From positions 434,001 to 498,000 of the forward strand of contig CAVXFB010000008.1 of assembly GCA_963760935.1 (NCBI GenBank): a stretch of DNA of 64,000 nt, written 5' to 3'. The stretch comes from CAVXFB01 sp963760935. GTDB lineage: Bacteria > Planctomycetota > Planctomycetia > Pirellulales > Thermoguttaceae. Below the pieces are notes generated by a model. It made no database searches. It was not told the origin of the DNA and worked only from the letters and a program-made list of their open reading frames with translations. Of the stretch, positions 15,876 to 22,822 are shown one piece after another. The translations under genes were made by a program, and so were the position numbers. Each line of letters starts with the position of its first letter. Within the stretch, counting starts at the first letter, position 1.

Positions 15876-17141
15876 TTATGAACCTTTCCGTAGACAACAC
15901 TTTTTGAATTTCTTTCCGCTGCCGCAAGGGCAGGGATCGTTTCTGCCGACCTTCTGCCGAGCCGGTGGCTCATCCTCGTCGTCTTCGTCTTCCCAGTAGT
16001 CATCCTTCAACGTGGGACGCCCTTTGGCAAGAAACGCTTTTCTCATCTTCTCATCATGCTCAGAGTCCTTTTTCCACGCCTCGAACTCCGGAATGGTCGC
16101 GTCCATGAGCGTGCAGGCCGTGAGCAGGTTGTTCCGTAGCTCCAGCATTTCACCGTCAAGCGGACCACGGAGGATAAGTTGTCGAAGAGGCTCAATGCCC
16201 TCAAACGAGAGTTGACGGAGCAGGGCTTTGCCGAGCCACACTCTGAGATCAGCGTCCTCTTCCTGGGGAAGCAATTCCAGGCACTTGGTCACCGTCAGGT
16301 CAGAATGGATGTTTTCCAGGACCGAGGCACCGAAAAGTCGATAGTGCCATTCGGCTTGGGCAAAGCCAGTGCATACCGCTTCGACAACGGCGTCATTGCC
16401 AATTTTCCACAGGGCTCGTTCGCACTCTTCGGCGAGCAAGTCGCCCTCTTCCTCGTGCAGCTTTCCAACGATTAGCGGGATGGCCGCTTCCAACCGCATT
16501 TCTCCCGCCAACCGTACCGCCAGCGGCTCCAACCAAGCCATGGGATTGTCGTTGAAATCTTCGACCTTTTCCGCCAAGATCGCCATCACCGGCTCGGCAT
16601 ATTCTTCACCGTGCCGGGCAATCGCCTCAACAAGTCGGAAGGCATGAGGCAGATCGACCTCGTTAGTGTATTGCTTTGTCTTCTCTCGCTCGCAGAAATC
16701 GTGAAGCCGAGTCCAACAGACAGCGGGCTCAACCAAGAGCAATGCAACTCGTTCTTTGACCACTTCACGCACCGAGAGATCAAGCCCTTCAATGTCGAGG
16801 ATCGCCAATTCGTATTTTGCCAAAAGGTGCGCATCCGTCTCCGTGAGTAGATCGTTGAGCCCAAGGCAATAACGCCGCCACTTCTCATCGCCCGGATCGC
16901 CTTCTCGGGCAAACTCGCTCATCAACCATTGCAGAGTTTCATCGGTCTGGACAAGTCCTTGCCGAAGAGCGAACAGAGAAATCCCTTGTCCCCGGCCATA
17001 TTTGCCAACGGCCTGGATGACCAACGGCATGATCGTCGGGTCTGGGCTGAACGAATCGGCAAAATACCGCACCGCCATCTCCCGCACCTCGGGATCGATG
17101 TGCAGAATGGCTTCTTTGATCTTGTCTTCGGAGAGTCGCAT
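15876..17141 (-). CDS. HEAT-like repeat protein with C-terminal SEC-C zinc motif
   Basis: A 421-aa soluble protein. Helical repeats ('EKIKEAILHIDPEVREMAVRY'-like units, not listed in full) run through most of the length. An acidic linker follows, then a SEC-C motif, 'VGRNDPCPCGSGKKFKKCC', at the very end. The motif is nearly identical to that ending SecA at 36.8 kb. SEC-C tails bind zinc and ribosomes or partner proteins. ATG 17141 is chosen because homology-like repeats start there and it has a GGTGAT ribosome site. A scaffold or adaptor role is inferred. Confidence 0.75.
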   Translation of the reverse strand: MRLSEDKIKEAILHIDPEVREMAVRYFADSFSPDPTIMPLVIQAVGKYGRGQGISLFALRQGLVQTDETLQWLMSEFAREGDPGDEKWRRYCLGLNDLLTETDAHLLAKYELAILDIEGLDLSVREVVKERVALLLVEPAVCWTRLHDFCEREKTKQYTNEVDLPHAFRLVEAIARHGEEYAEPVMAILAEKVEDFNDNPMAWLEPLAVRLAGEMRLEAAIPLIVGKLHEEEGDLLAEECERALWKIGNDAVVEAVCTGFAQAEWHYRLFGASVLENIHSDLTVTKCLELLPQEEDADLRVWLGKALLRQLSFEGIEPLRQLILRGPLDGEMLELRNNLLTACTLMDATIPEFEAWKKDSEHDEKMRKAFLAKGRPTLKDDYWEDEDDEDEPPARQKVGRNDPCPCGSGKKFKKCCLRKGS

Positions 17142-17269
17142 CGGATCACCACTAGTTCTGTTGCCCACGGTTTGAGTTGGCTGCATTTTCCAGAAACGGG
17201 CGGATGTTGGCAAGTCACCGGACACGTCTATTCGACGATCCCCATCTAGCTTGGGTCACGTCGCAGCGT

Positions 17270-17983
17270 CTACCTTCTGACATCGTAGTAGAAATGATTG
17301 GCATCTTCCTGAGATTGTCCCCGGAGGATTCGCCGCACCAGCCGGGGATTCAGCAACCAATACCAGTCGCCAAAAGCATCGAATTTGCGGCACGACGTGA
17401 TGATGTGAGCCTTCTTGATCGTCGTGAACCGTTTTCCTTGGCTCTTGCCGTAAGCCTTGAGCCGTTTGGCGAAGTCGAGGTCTTCCAAGCTGACGAGATT
17501 CTCATTGAATCCGCCAATCGCTTCAAAATCCTTCCGCAAACACCAAAACAGCCCCCCGGATACTCGACGCCACAAAAGCAGTACGGCCAGCAGCAGCACG
17601 GTCAGCAAGATTCCGCAAGACCATCGCTCGGGCCGAATCGTCACGCCGCCGCCAACATATTTCCCCGTTTGCAGCAGTCGGTCGATCTCCACCAGCATGT
17701 TGGCGGTCATTCGGCTGTCAGCATCGATGGTGATGATGATCTCGCCCGTGGCGGCTTCTGCTGCCGCATTTCTGATCCTTGCCAGATTTCGGCTGTCATC
17801 ATGCACAACCTTGACACCGTGCTTCAGTGCGATTTCTTCCGTGTGGTCGGTGCAACGGTTCAGTGCGACGATGATCTCCACCCGATCTGGAAACGGTATT
17901 GCAGCCGCCTCGATAGATTCAAGACATCCCGGGAGGTACTGTTCTTCATTGCGAGCCGGAATCAGGACGGAAAAGTGTGGCAC
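17270..17983 (-). CDS. Family 2 glycosyltransferase
   Basis: A 237-aa GT-A fold enzyme: 'FSVLIPARNEEQYLPGCLES' opening, 'IDADSR' as the metal/nucleotide-binding DxD, and 'ENLVSLEDLDFAKRLKAYG' as the acceptor-side acidic motif. One or two hydrophobic helices near residue 125-140 suggest membrane association. It transfers a sugar to a lipid or saccharide acceptor, donor unknown. It lies just downstream of the DUF1653/SUI1 pair on the same strand. Confidence 0.85.
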   Translation of the reverse strand: MPHFSVLIPARNEEQYLPGCLESIEAAAIPFPDRVEIIVALNRCTDHTEEIALKHGVKVVHDDSRNLARIRNAAAEAATGEIIITIDADSRMTANMLVEIDRLLQTGKYVGGGVTIRPERWSCGILLTVLLLAVLLLWRRVSGGLFWCLRKDFEAIGGFNENLVSLEDLDFAKRLKAYGKSQGKRFTTIKKAHIITSCRKFDAFGDWYWLLNPRLVRRILRGQSQEDANHFYYDVRR

Positions 17984-17991
17984 AGTCTACC

Positions 17992-18209
17992 CTACTGAGG
18001 CTGAAGGCATTGGAAGCGAGGAACCATCTGTCCTCCGACATCCACTGTTTCCATGAACATGTCCAGGGGCGCACCCACAGCCCGTGGTCATCGTACTCCT
18101 TGCGGTAGACGACCAGTTCTTCCTCGGTTTCGCTGTGGCGGGCAACACCAATCACGGTGTACTCCTTGCCCTTGTAATGGCGGTAGCGGCCAGATTGGAC
18201 GATGGTCAT
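17992..18209 (-). pseudogene. DUF1653 protein with a one-base frameshift
   Basis: The first ~48 residues are a good DUF1653 domain ('GRYRHYKGKEYTVIGVARH', 'YDDHGLWVRP'). After 'WVRP' the open frame runs out of the family (to a stop at 17946). Adding one base to the C-run (G-run on plus, 18066-18069) restores 'LDMFMETVDVGG' and a stop at 17992, the expected length of about 72 aa. The stop then lies just before the GT2 start. A sequencing indel is likely. It starts 3 bp after the SUI1 stop. Confidence 0.75.
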
Positions 18210-18212
18210 ACG

Positions 18213-18548
18213 TCAACCTCCAACCCGTTTCACTCGATAGCCCAGGCCTTCAAGGTCCGCAACTATTCGATCTCGATGATCGCCCTGAATTTCAATCCGC
18301 CCGTCTTTGACCGTCCCACCAGTCCCAAGCCGCTGTTTCAGCTTGGTAGCAAGCTCCGTGATGCCGTTCTCTTCCAGCGGCAAATCGGAGATGATCGTAA
18401 CGCCCTTGCCTCGCCTGCCCTTCGTTTCTCGGCCCACTCGGACGACAGTGCTCTTGCTCGGTGCCGATGGCTCGCTCTTGCAGGTGCAGGTGGTCTTAAG
18501 CTGGTGACACGTAGGGCAAAGGAGGTCTCGCCAACTATGCTTTGCCAT
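18213..18548 (-). CDS. SUI1/eIF1-like translation factor (YciH family)
   Basis: A 111-aa protein with an N-terminal Cys cluster ('LLCPTCHQLKTTCTC') and a C-terminal SUI1 domain: 'KGRRGKGVTIISDLPL', 'KQRLGTGGTVKDGRIEIQGD', ending 'LEGLGYRVKRVGG'. Bacterial SUI1 proteins influence start-codon fidelity. It is the first gene of a minus-strand run SUI1 - DUF1653 - GT2. Confidence 0.88.
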   Translation of the reverse strand: MAKHSWRDLLCPTCHQLKTTCTCKSEPSAPSKSTVVRVGRETKGRRGKGVTIISDLPLEENGITELATKLKQRLGTGGTVKDGRIEIQGDHRDRIVADLEGLGYRVKRVGG

Positions 18549-18925
18549 CGGACGACCTTCTCATTGCTGCCGTTTCATCTATGGGTCGAGAAACGAACGT
18601 TGCATGAAATTGCTATACGCATCACTTAACGGCGTCGATCATGTCTTTCGTCACCGGGTCGGCTGCCCGAAGATGACGACGTGCATTTTGAATATCGGTT
18701 TGCTTGAACATTACTGCTTTCGACAGCGGCGAAAACTCCATCCGCCAGATAACGATCTCAGCTTCTCATCGGCTACCCCCCTTAACGGCTCATTTGACAC
18801 CCTTATATCATGTCCTATATTTTTCTGGACGGTCTTCGTCTCAGGAGGCGCACTCAATCGGGCTTTTACAGACGAAGTCACGAGTTCCCTTGCCGACCGC
18901 AACCTTCTACCCATTGGGGGCCAAC
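18549..18925. other. Intergenic, no gene seen
   Basis: 377 bp between divergent genes. Plus-strand frames cross it but lack ribosome sites and read as low-similarity shadow. Nothing else was noticed. Confidence 0.4.
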
Positions 18926-19228
18926 ATGAAGTCTGTATTGCTCTTGAATGCCGTTTTGCTTGTATTCTTCTTCGCCGCTTGGTGCTTCCTGGATTATTCC
19001 CTCGTGAAATCCCCCCAGTTTCCTCAGAACTGCCACGACGGTGAGTGGACATTCATTTTCATCCCACTTGTGACCATAGTGGCAAATCTCGTCGCCCAGC
19101 GAAAGCGGGGGCTAGGAAAATCACTTCTTACGGCAATCGTGGCCTCGGTTGCTGTCTGCGTACTCTTCCTTGTGATGTTAATCTTTCCGGGAATGCCGTT
19201 TCATCTGAGCATTGGTGGGACGCTGTGA
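18926..19228 (+). CDS. Small membrane protein, 100 aa
   Basis: Three hydrophobic helices: after MKSVLLLNAVLLVFFFAAW, then 'FIFIPLVTIVANLVA', then 'LLTAIVASVAVCVLFLVMLI'. A short Cys-containing loop lies between the first two. Start 18926 is chosen because the hydrophobic region begins there; longer upstream reading is arbitrary sequence. No family is recognised. Its end overlaps the convergent next gene by 28 bp. Confidence 0.55.
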   Translation: MKSVLLLNAVLLVFFFAAWCFLDYSLVKSPQFPQNCHDGEWTFIFIPLVTIVANLVAQRKRGLGKSLLTAIVASVAVCVLFLVMLIFPGMPFHLSIGGTL

Positions 19229-19635
19229 GCGTCGCCTTCATCGATCATTGTCGGAATACGACTAATCGTTAACGTGCGTGTGGCCTTCCCTGTCAAAGTA
19301 CTCGGCGACCACTCGTGGGCCACTGCAAATCGCCAGGGCACGCCTATTGCCACCACGGCATCGCTGGTAATCTTGTCGGGAAGCAGCATCGCCACCGCAA
19401 GTCCGGCCAGAATCGGAAGAACGAAGACGCCAATTTTGGCAACGACCTTCATCAGGGTCCAGGCGACGTAGGCCAGCATCGCCGTAACCAGCCAAACACC
19501 GACTCCGATGGCGATCTTCTCAAATGACGCCCCATCAGGTGGGGCATTTCCGCTTGCCTGGGCGAAAGCTACGTTGGCCGTGCCGACAATTCCAAGACAA
19601 GGCAGCAGGAAATGGCATAGGGGTTTCATGTCCAT
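19201..19635 (-). CDS. Exported membrane protein, 144 aa
   Basis: Start MDMKPLCHFLLPCLG opens a signal peptide ending near 'NVAFAQA'. Two hydrophobic helices follow ('AIGVGVWLVTAMLAYVAW', 'IGVFVLPILAGLAVAMLL') and a polar tail. Unknown function. ATG 19635 is chosen over 19725 because the signal peptide starts there. The 28-bp 3' overlap with the convergent 18926 gene is unusual but small. Confidence 0.55.
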   Translation of the reverse strand: MDMKPLCHFLLPCLGIVGTANVAFAQASGNAPPDGASFEKIAIGVGVWLVTAMLAYVAWTLMKVVAKIGVFVLPILAGLAVAMLLPDKITSDAVVAIGVPWRFAVAHEWSPSTLTGKATRTLTISRIPTMIDEGDAHSVPPMLR

Positions 19636-19786
19636 CGTAACACCTCCGACAAGATTCTGTGGGTGGACCGGATCGAGTATAGCCGTCCTGCCAAGGCCGT
19701 CAATCAACCCAGCCCGTGGCTCCAAACCCCAAGTCTGCCATGATGCAAGCCATCCCGGACGATCAGTGGCTTGGAGCGTAGCCTAC

Positions 19787-19816
19787 TTGCGTGATGGCAC
19801 CGACACAGACTACACT
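19787..19816 (+). promoter_or_regulatory. Putative promoter with shared extended -35 motif (copy 1)
   Basis: TTGCGT (19787-19792), 18-bp spacer, TACACT (19811-19816). The -35 is embedded in ACTTGCGTGATGGCA, a 15-mer repeated at 20256. It would drive the gene at 19929. Confidence 0.5.
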
Positions 19817-19928
19817 TCTGTCAAGCAACGGATGGCGGCCAGCCGGCAATCGTACGCCGGGCGGCGGTTGAGCGGGGCAGGTGAGCAAGGAGTACCCGGT
19901 TTTTTCACCTTCGTCCACCAAAACAACC

Positions 19929-20246
19929 ATGCCAATCAATCCGCATCCCGTTGAACAAGCCGCCAGCTTTTTGCAGACGAGTTCAGCCAGCCCAAAGGAA
20001 ACCCTTGTCATCGGTGGCAAGTTGCTCTGGGCAGCCACAGTGATCTCGAAAGATTGGACGCCGCAACTGCTGGACCGGGCAAGGACGGCGTACAAGTCTC
20101 TTTCAGAGCATGGCACGATGGCGAGAACCGTGCAGGAGATGGATGATAAAGCCGCCAGCCAATGTCTCAAACAGTTCACAGCAGATGTTACTGAACTGGC
20201 AGCCGCAATTGTGCAGGCGAGAAGCCAGCCACCACGCAAGTCGTAG
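19929..20246 (+). CDS. Hypothetical protein, 105 aa
   Basis: A mostly helical soluble protein: MPINPHPVEQAASFLQTSSA, then 'DWTPQLLDRARTAYKSLSEH' and a C-terminal helix rich in Ala. No family is recognised. An ATG at 19881 in the same frame is possible, but the sequence between looks non-coding in character. It sits between two copies of a shared promoter-like motif, the second driving the cold-shock gene. Confidence 0.5.
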   Translation: MPINPHPVEQAASFLQTSSASPKETLVIGGKLLWAATVISKDWTPQLLDRARTAYKSLSEHGTMARTVQEMDDKAASQCLKQFTADVTELAAAIVQARSQPPRKS

Positions 20247-20257
20247 AACTGCCCCAC

Positions 20258-20287
20258 TTGCGTGATGGCATGCTGAGGGGCTACATT
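20258..20287 (+). promoter_or_regulatory. Putative promoter with shared extended -35 motif (copy 2)
   Basis: TTGCGT (20258-20263), 18-bp spacer, TACATT (20282-20287), within the second copy of ACTTGCGTGATGGCA (20256-20270). It lies 70 bp before the cold-shock gene, leaving a leader of about 60 bases. Confidence 0.55.
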
Positions 20288-20357
20288 CAATGAACACGAC
20301 GACCACTCGGCATGTGTTAGCCGGGTAGCGTCAAACAATCACAGAGGAAATGCAGAA

Positions 20358-20555
20358 ATGGCTGAAGGTACAATCAAACGGTTGACGGAAAAAGGCTTCG
20401 GGTTCATCGATACGGGCGGCGAAAAAGACCTGTTCTTCCACTCATCGAGTGTTCAGGGCGTCAGCTTCGATGACCTGCATGAAGGCCAGAAGGTGTCGTA
20501 CACGGAAGGCCGGGGTCCGAAAGGCCCGTGCGCCGAGAACGTCACGCCGGTGTAG
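20358..20555 (+). CDS. Cold-shock domain protein (CspA family)
   Basis: A 65-aa single OB-fold cold-shock protein: MAEGTIKRLTEKGFGFIDTG carries RNP1 (GFGFI), and 'KDLFFHSSSVQG' carries RNP2. It binds single-stranded RNA and DNA as an RNA chaperone. It is monocistronic, with a leader of ~60 bases from the proposed promoter. Confidence 0.95.
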   Translation: MAEGTIKRLTEKGFGFIDTGGEKDLFFHSSSVQGVSFDDLHEGQKVSYTEGRGPKGPCAENVTPV

Positions 20556-20903
20556 TTCCGCGAGCACTGCCAGCACCTTAGCCAAACAACTGGCTGAGAT
20601 CATGCCCGTGCCCAACCGGGGCATAGCCGAATGTCCGAACCGTGTTAGGATATATGTAGATGGCGTGCCAAGAGGAAGGGCCGATACACCGGGTTTTTAC
20701 CGCCGGCCTGAGATAGAAGGGCAACAGGTAACCGAGTTCGGCGTATCGCCTCTCTCTCGGAAAAACACGCAACAAGAAGCCCACCTCTTCTCGGACGGGC
20801 TTCTCGCTTTTCTTGGAGGAACGAGCCCCGTCAGGACGAGAGCTTGGCTTCGGGATGGAGGCTAAACGCTCGATCTTGCATTTGGGCAAGATGTGCTGCA
20901 ACT
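20556..20903. other. Intergenic with a terminator-like hairpin
   Basis: 348 bp between the cold-shock gene and the convergent BON gene. No supported gene. The only structure noticed is the hairpin at 20775-20811. Confidence 0.5.
20775..20811 (+). terminator. Rho-independent terminator
   Basis: AGAAGCCC (20775-20782) pairs with GGGCTTCT (20797-20804), followed by CGCTTTT. It is well formed and in the right orientation for plus-strand transcription coming from the cold-shock gene, though 220 bp beyond its stop. Confidence 0.65.
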
Positions 20904-21134
20904 TCACCACACCACCTCGATCTCATTGACCACTTGGCGTACACCCTCCATTCCCATCACCGCTTCCTGGGCAAGCTGCTTGAAATAGAAGCTCGGCACC
21001 TGCCCCCGAAGGAACAATCGTCCCTGATCGAATTCGCACCAGAGCCGCTGCGTGGTCAGATGAGGTCGATGGAGAAATCGGTGTGTCGCGGCGTCGGTAA
21101 TCTTCTTTGCTTCGAGAAGTTTATCAGAACTCAT
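20904..21134 (-). CDS. BON-domain protein
   Basis: A 76-aa protein dominated by one BON domain: 'LWCEFDQGRLFLRGQVPSF', then 'FKQLAQEAVMGMEGVRQVVN' and 'IEVVW' at the end. BON domains bind phospholipid or envelope partners; this protein has no signal peptide. The start is uncertain. ATG 21134 gives the domain alone, and ATG 21191 is in frame but has no ribosome site. A well placed GGGAGG precedes an out-of-frame ATG (21175) whose short product ends exactly where the BON frame begins, so a small indel in the true N-terminus is possible. Confidence 0.75.
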   Translation of the reverse strand: MSSDKLLEAKKITDAATHRFLHRPHLTTQRLWCEFDQGRLFLRGQVPSFYFKQLAQEAVMGMEGVRQVVNEIEVVW

Positions 21135-21191
21135 AAACGCCCCACTTGGGCAGGCTGCTTCCGTTCGTGGACATGACGTGCCTCCCTGCAT

Positions 21192-21837
21192 TAGAACCGA
21201 GAAACCTTACGTGGGTGGCTTGCCTCGCAACCAGCTACAACTGGCAGCCCAATGGACCGCCACGATTCGGCGTGGGCCTTGCGAGACAAAGCGGTGCTGA
21301 TACGCAACCGCTGGGAGGGCCGCTCAAGGATAGAAATGAACGTGTGTGCGGCGGACCTAGCTTACGGGTCAGAACGGCTTTCATTCTAGCGAGATTGTGC
21401 TGCATGGTCCAGCCCCTCCCAATCGGGAAAGCACATGAGCATTCAATCACAGCGCGAGTCCCGTGTTGTTCGTCATCGCCAATCCCAAGACCAGAATCTG
21501 TAGTCCTCGATCAACTGAAAGTTGCGGCTATCCCAGCTTGTGGAATTGGGATGCTAGCATTGCCAGCCGACGCCAGATCAAACCTACACAACCTACCCAC
21601 ATCCCCGCCGAGCCACGTATCAAAGCCCCTTCGCTGCTTGGCACTGAACTTCGGGCAACCGCCGCCGTGTCATTTTCCTTCTGTCGAGACGCGAGACCAT
21701 CGCTGAGATGATCCCCGCAATCTCAAATCTCACGAGTCGTTCGAAGGCCCGCAGGGGGAGGGAAGCTGCATTGACCGGCAACACCGTTATGGATACGATT
21801 GCCGCCCCCTTTTGCCCGCATCTGAAGGAGACCGGTA
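21192..21837. other. Intergenic, nothing identified
   Basis: 646 bp between divergent BON and phosphatase genes. Several overlapping frames exist, but none has a ribosome site, recognisable domain or consistent codon use. Confidence 0.4.
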
Positions 21838-22305
21838 ATGAATCTCAGCCAAGTCGTGCCTCGCCTTTTCGTCGGCTCATGTCCGATTAGCACCTACGAC
21901 ATCGACCATTTGAAAACTGAGTACGGCGTCACGGCCATCTTGAACTTGCAGACCGACAACGACTTCGATTACTGCGACATGGACTGGGGCCGAATTGCCG
22001 CCCACTGCCACGAGTTGGGGATCGAAGTGCGGCAGATTCCCGTCAGGGGCTTCGATGGGCTGGATATGCGGAAGAAGCTCCCCCAGTGCGTGCAGGCACT
22101 GGAAGAGTTGTTGAATGACGACCGCACCGTCTACGTCCACTGCAATGCTGGTGCGTCTCGGTCGCCCAGTGTTGCCATCGCCTACCTTGTCTGGCGACGA
22201 GACTGGAATCTGGATGACGCCATCGAACACGTCACCCGCTGTTGCTCTTGCTCACCCAACATCGAAGCCATCGTACAGGCGGGTATTGAGCGAGCGGCCG
22301 CGTAG
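21838..22305 (+). CDS. Dual-specificity protein phosphatase
   Basis: A 155-aa protein of the DSP/Cys-phosphatase family. The signature CX5R loop is 'VHCNAGASRSP' (Cys102, Arg108), with a likely general-acid Asp in 'VRGFDGLDMRK'. The N-terminal 'VVPRLFVGSCPIS' is the usual DSP opening. It hydrolyses phosphate from protein or other substrates. AAGGAGA lies upstream of ATG 21838. Its end overlaps the broken transposase on the other strand (22252-22305). Confidence 0.9.
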   Translation: MNLSQVVPRLFVGSCPISTYDIDHLKTEYGVTAILNLQTDNDFDYCDMDWGRIAAHCHELGIEVRQIPVRGFDGLDMRKKLPQCVQALEELLNDDRTVYVHCNAGASRSPSVAIAYLVWRRDWNLDDAIEHVTRCCSCSPNIEAIVQAGIERAAA

Positions 22306-22719
22306 AGAGCCACCGCTTTGTCGCTGGCATCGTGTGTTTCTTGTGACAAAATGTATTGGTGCACTCGTTATGTATTGGTGCACTCGTTCCTTCTGCGACC
22401 CGCTTACCGAAAAGGCGCAGTAGCCGGCCTGCCATTGAAACCGGTTCCATTGCCGGTTCTTCTTTTTCGCCCAGAACGATGACGCCCGTTTCAACTTCTT
22501 CACCCATTCGGCCAAGGCAATCGTGCGCGACTGGTTCGCCAGCAGATGCACAGGGTCGGTAGCGCCGCCCACGATAGTCGCGGGACAGTCGAGGCTGTTG
22601 GAAATGCCGGCGAGATACCGATGCATCTCATCGCGCGCGTCGCGGTCTCGCAGCAGTGCGCGACGCTCTTTCGTGGAGAAGACGATATGCACTAACACGT
22701 TGGACAATGATTGGGGCAT
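22252..22719 (-). pseudogene. REP-associated tyrosine transposase (IS200-like Y1), broken
   Basis: It starts MPQSLSNVLVHIVFSTKERR, typical of REP-associated tyrosine transposases; 'LDCPATIVGGATDPVHLLAN' corresponds to the HUH region. Intact relatives read DHVHLL, but here the first His is Pro, so metal binding is broken. A 19-bp tandem duplication (22351-22388) shifts the frame just after 'KERVHQYI'. Removing it restores 'ILSQETH', matching the family's Tyr/Gln region. The C-terminus is lost into the phosphatase gene. Confidence 0.85.
22351..22388. repeat. 19-bp tandem duplication inside the transposase
   Basis: ATGTATTGGTGCACTCGTT occurs twice in direct succession (22351-22369 and 22370-22388). 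Because 19 is not a multiple of three, it causes the frameshift. Confidence 0.97.
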
Positions 22720-22770
22720 CGCGATATCCGTCTCCGAAACCCCATTGGAGTTTGTGTTCGCTCTTCCATC

Positions 22771-22810
22771 CTACCCCAGGGTAGTCGCTGCGCGACAACT
22801 CTGGGCTACC
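22771..22810. repeat. REP-like palindrome
   Basis: An inner stem GTCGC/GCGAC with loop TGC (22783-22795) and an outer stem CCCAGGGT/ACTCTGGG with one G-T pair. It lies 50 bp upstream of the REP-associated transposase remnant, the expected genomic partner. Confidence 0.75.
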
Positions 22811-22822
22811 TCTGAAAGCCCC

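Noticed and set aside
21146..21706. 186-codon plus-strand frame before the phosphatase gene
   Set aside because: No ribosome site, no recognisable domain, and it overlaps the BON gene start; left as intergenic.
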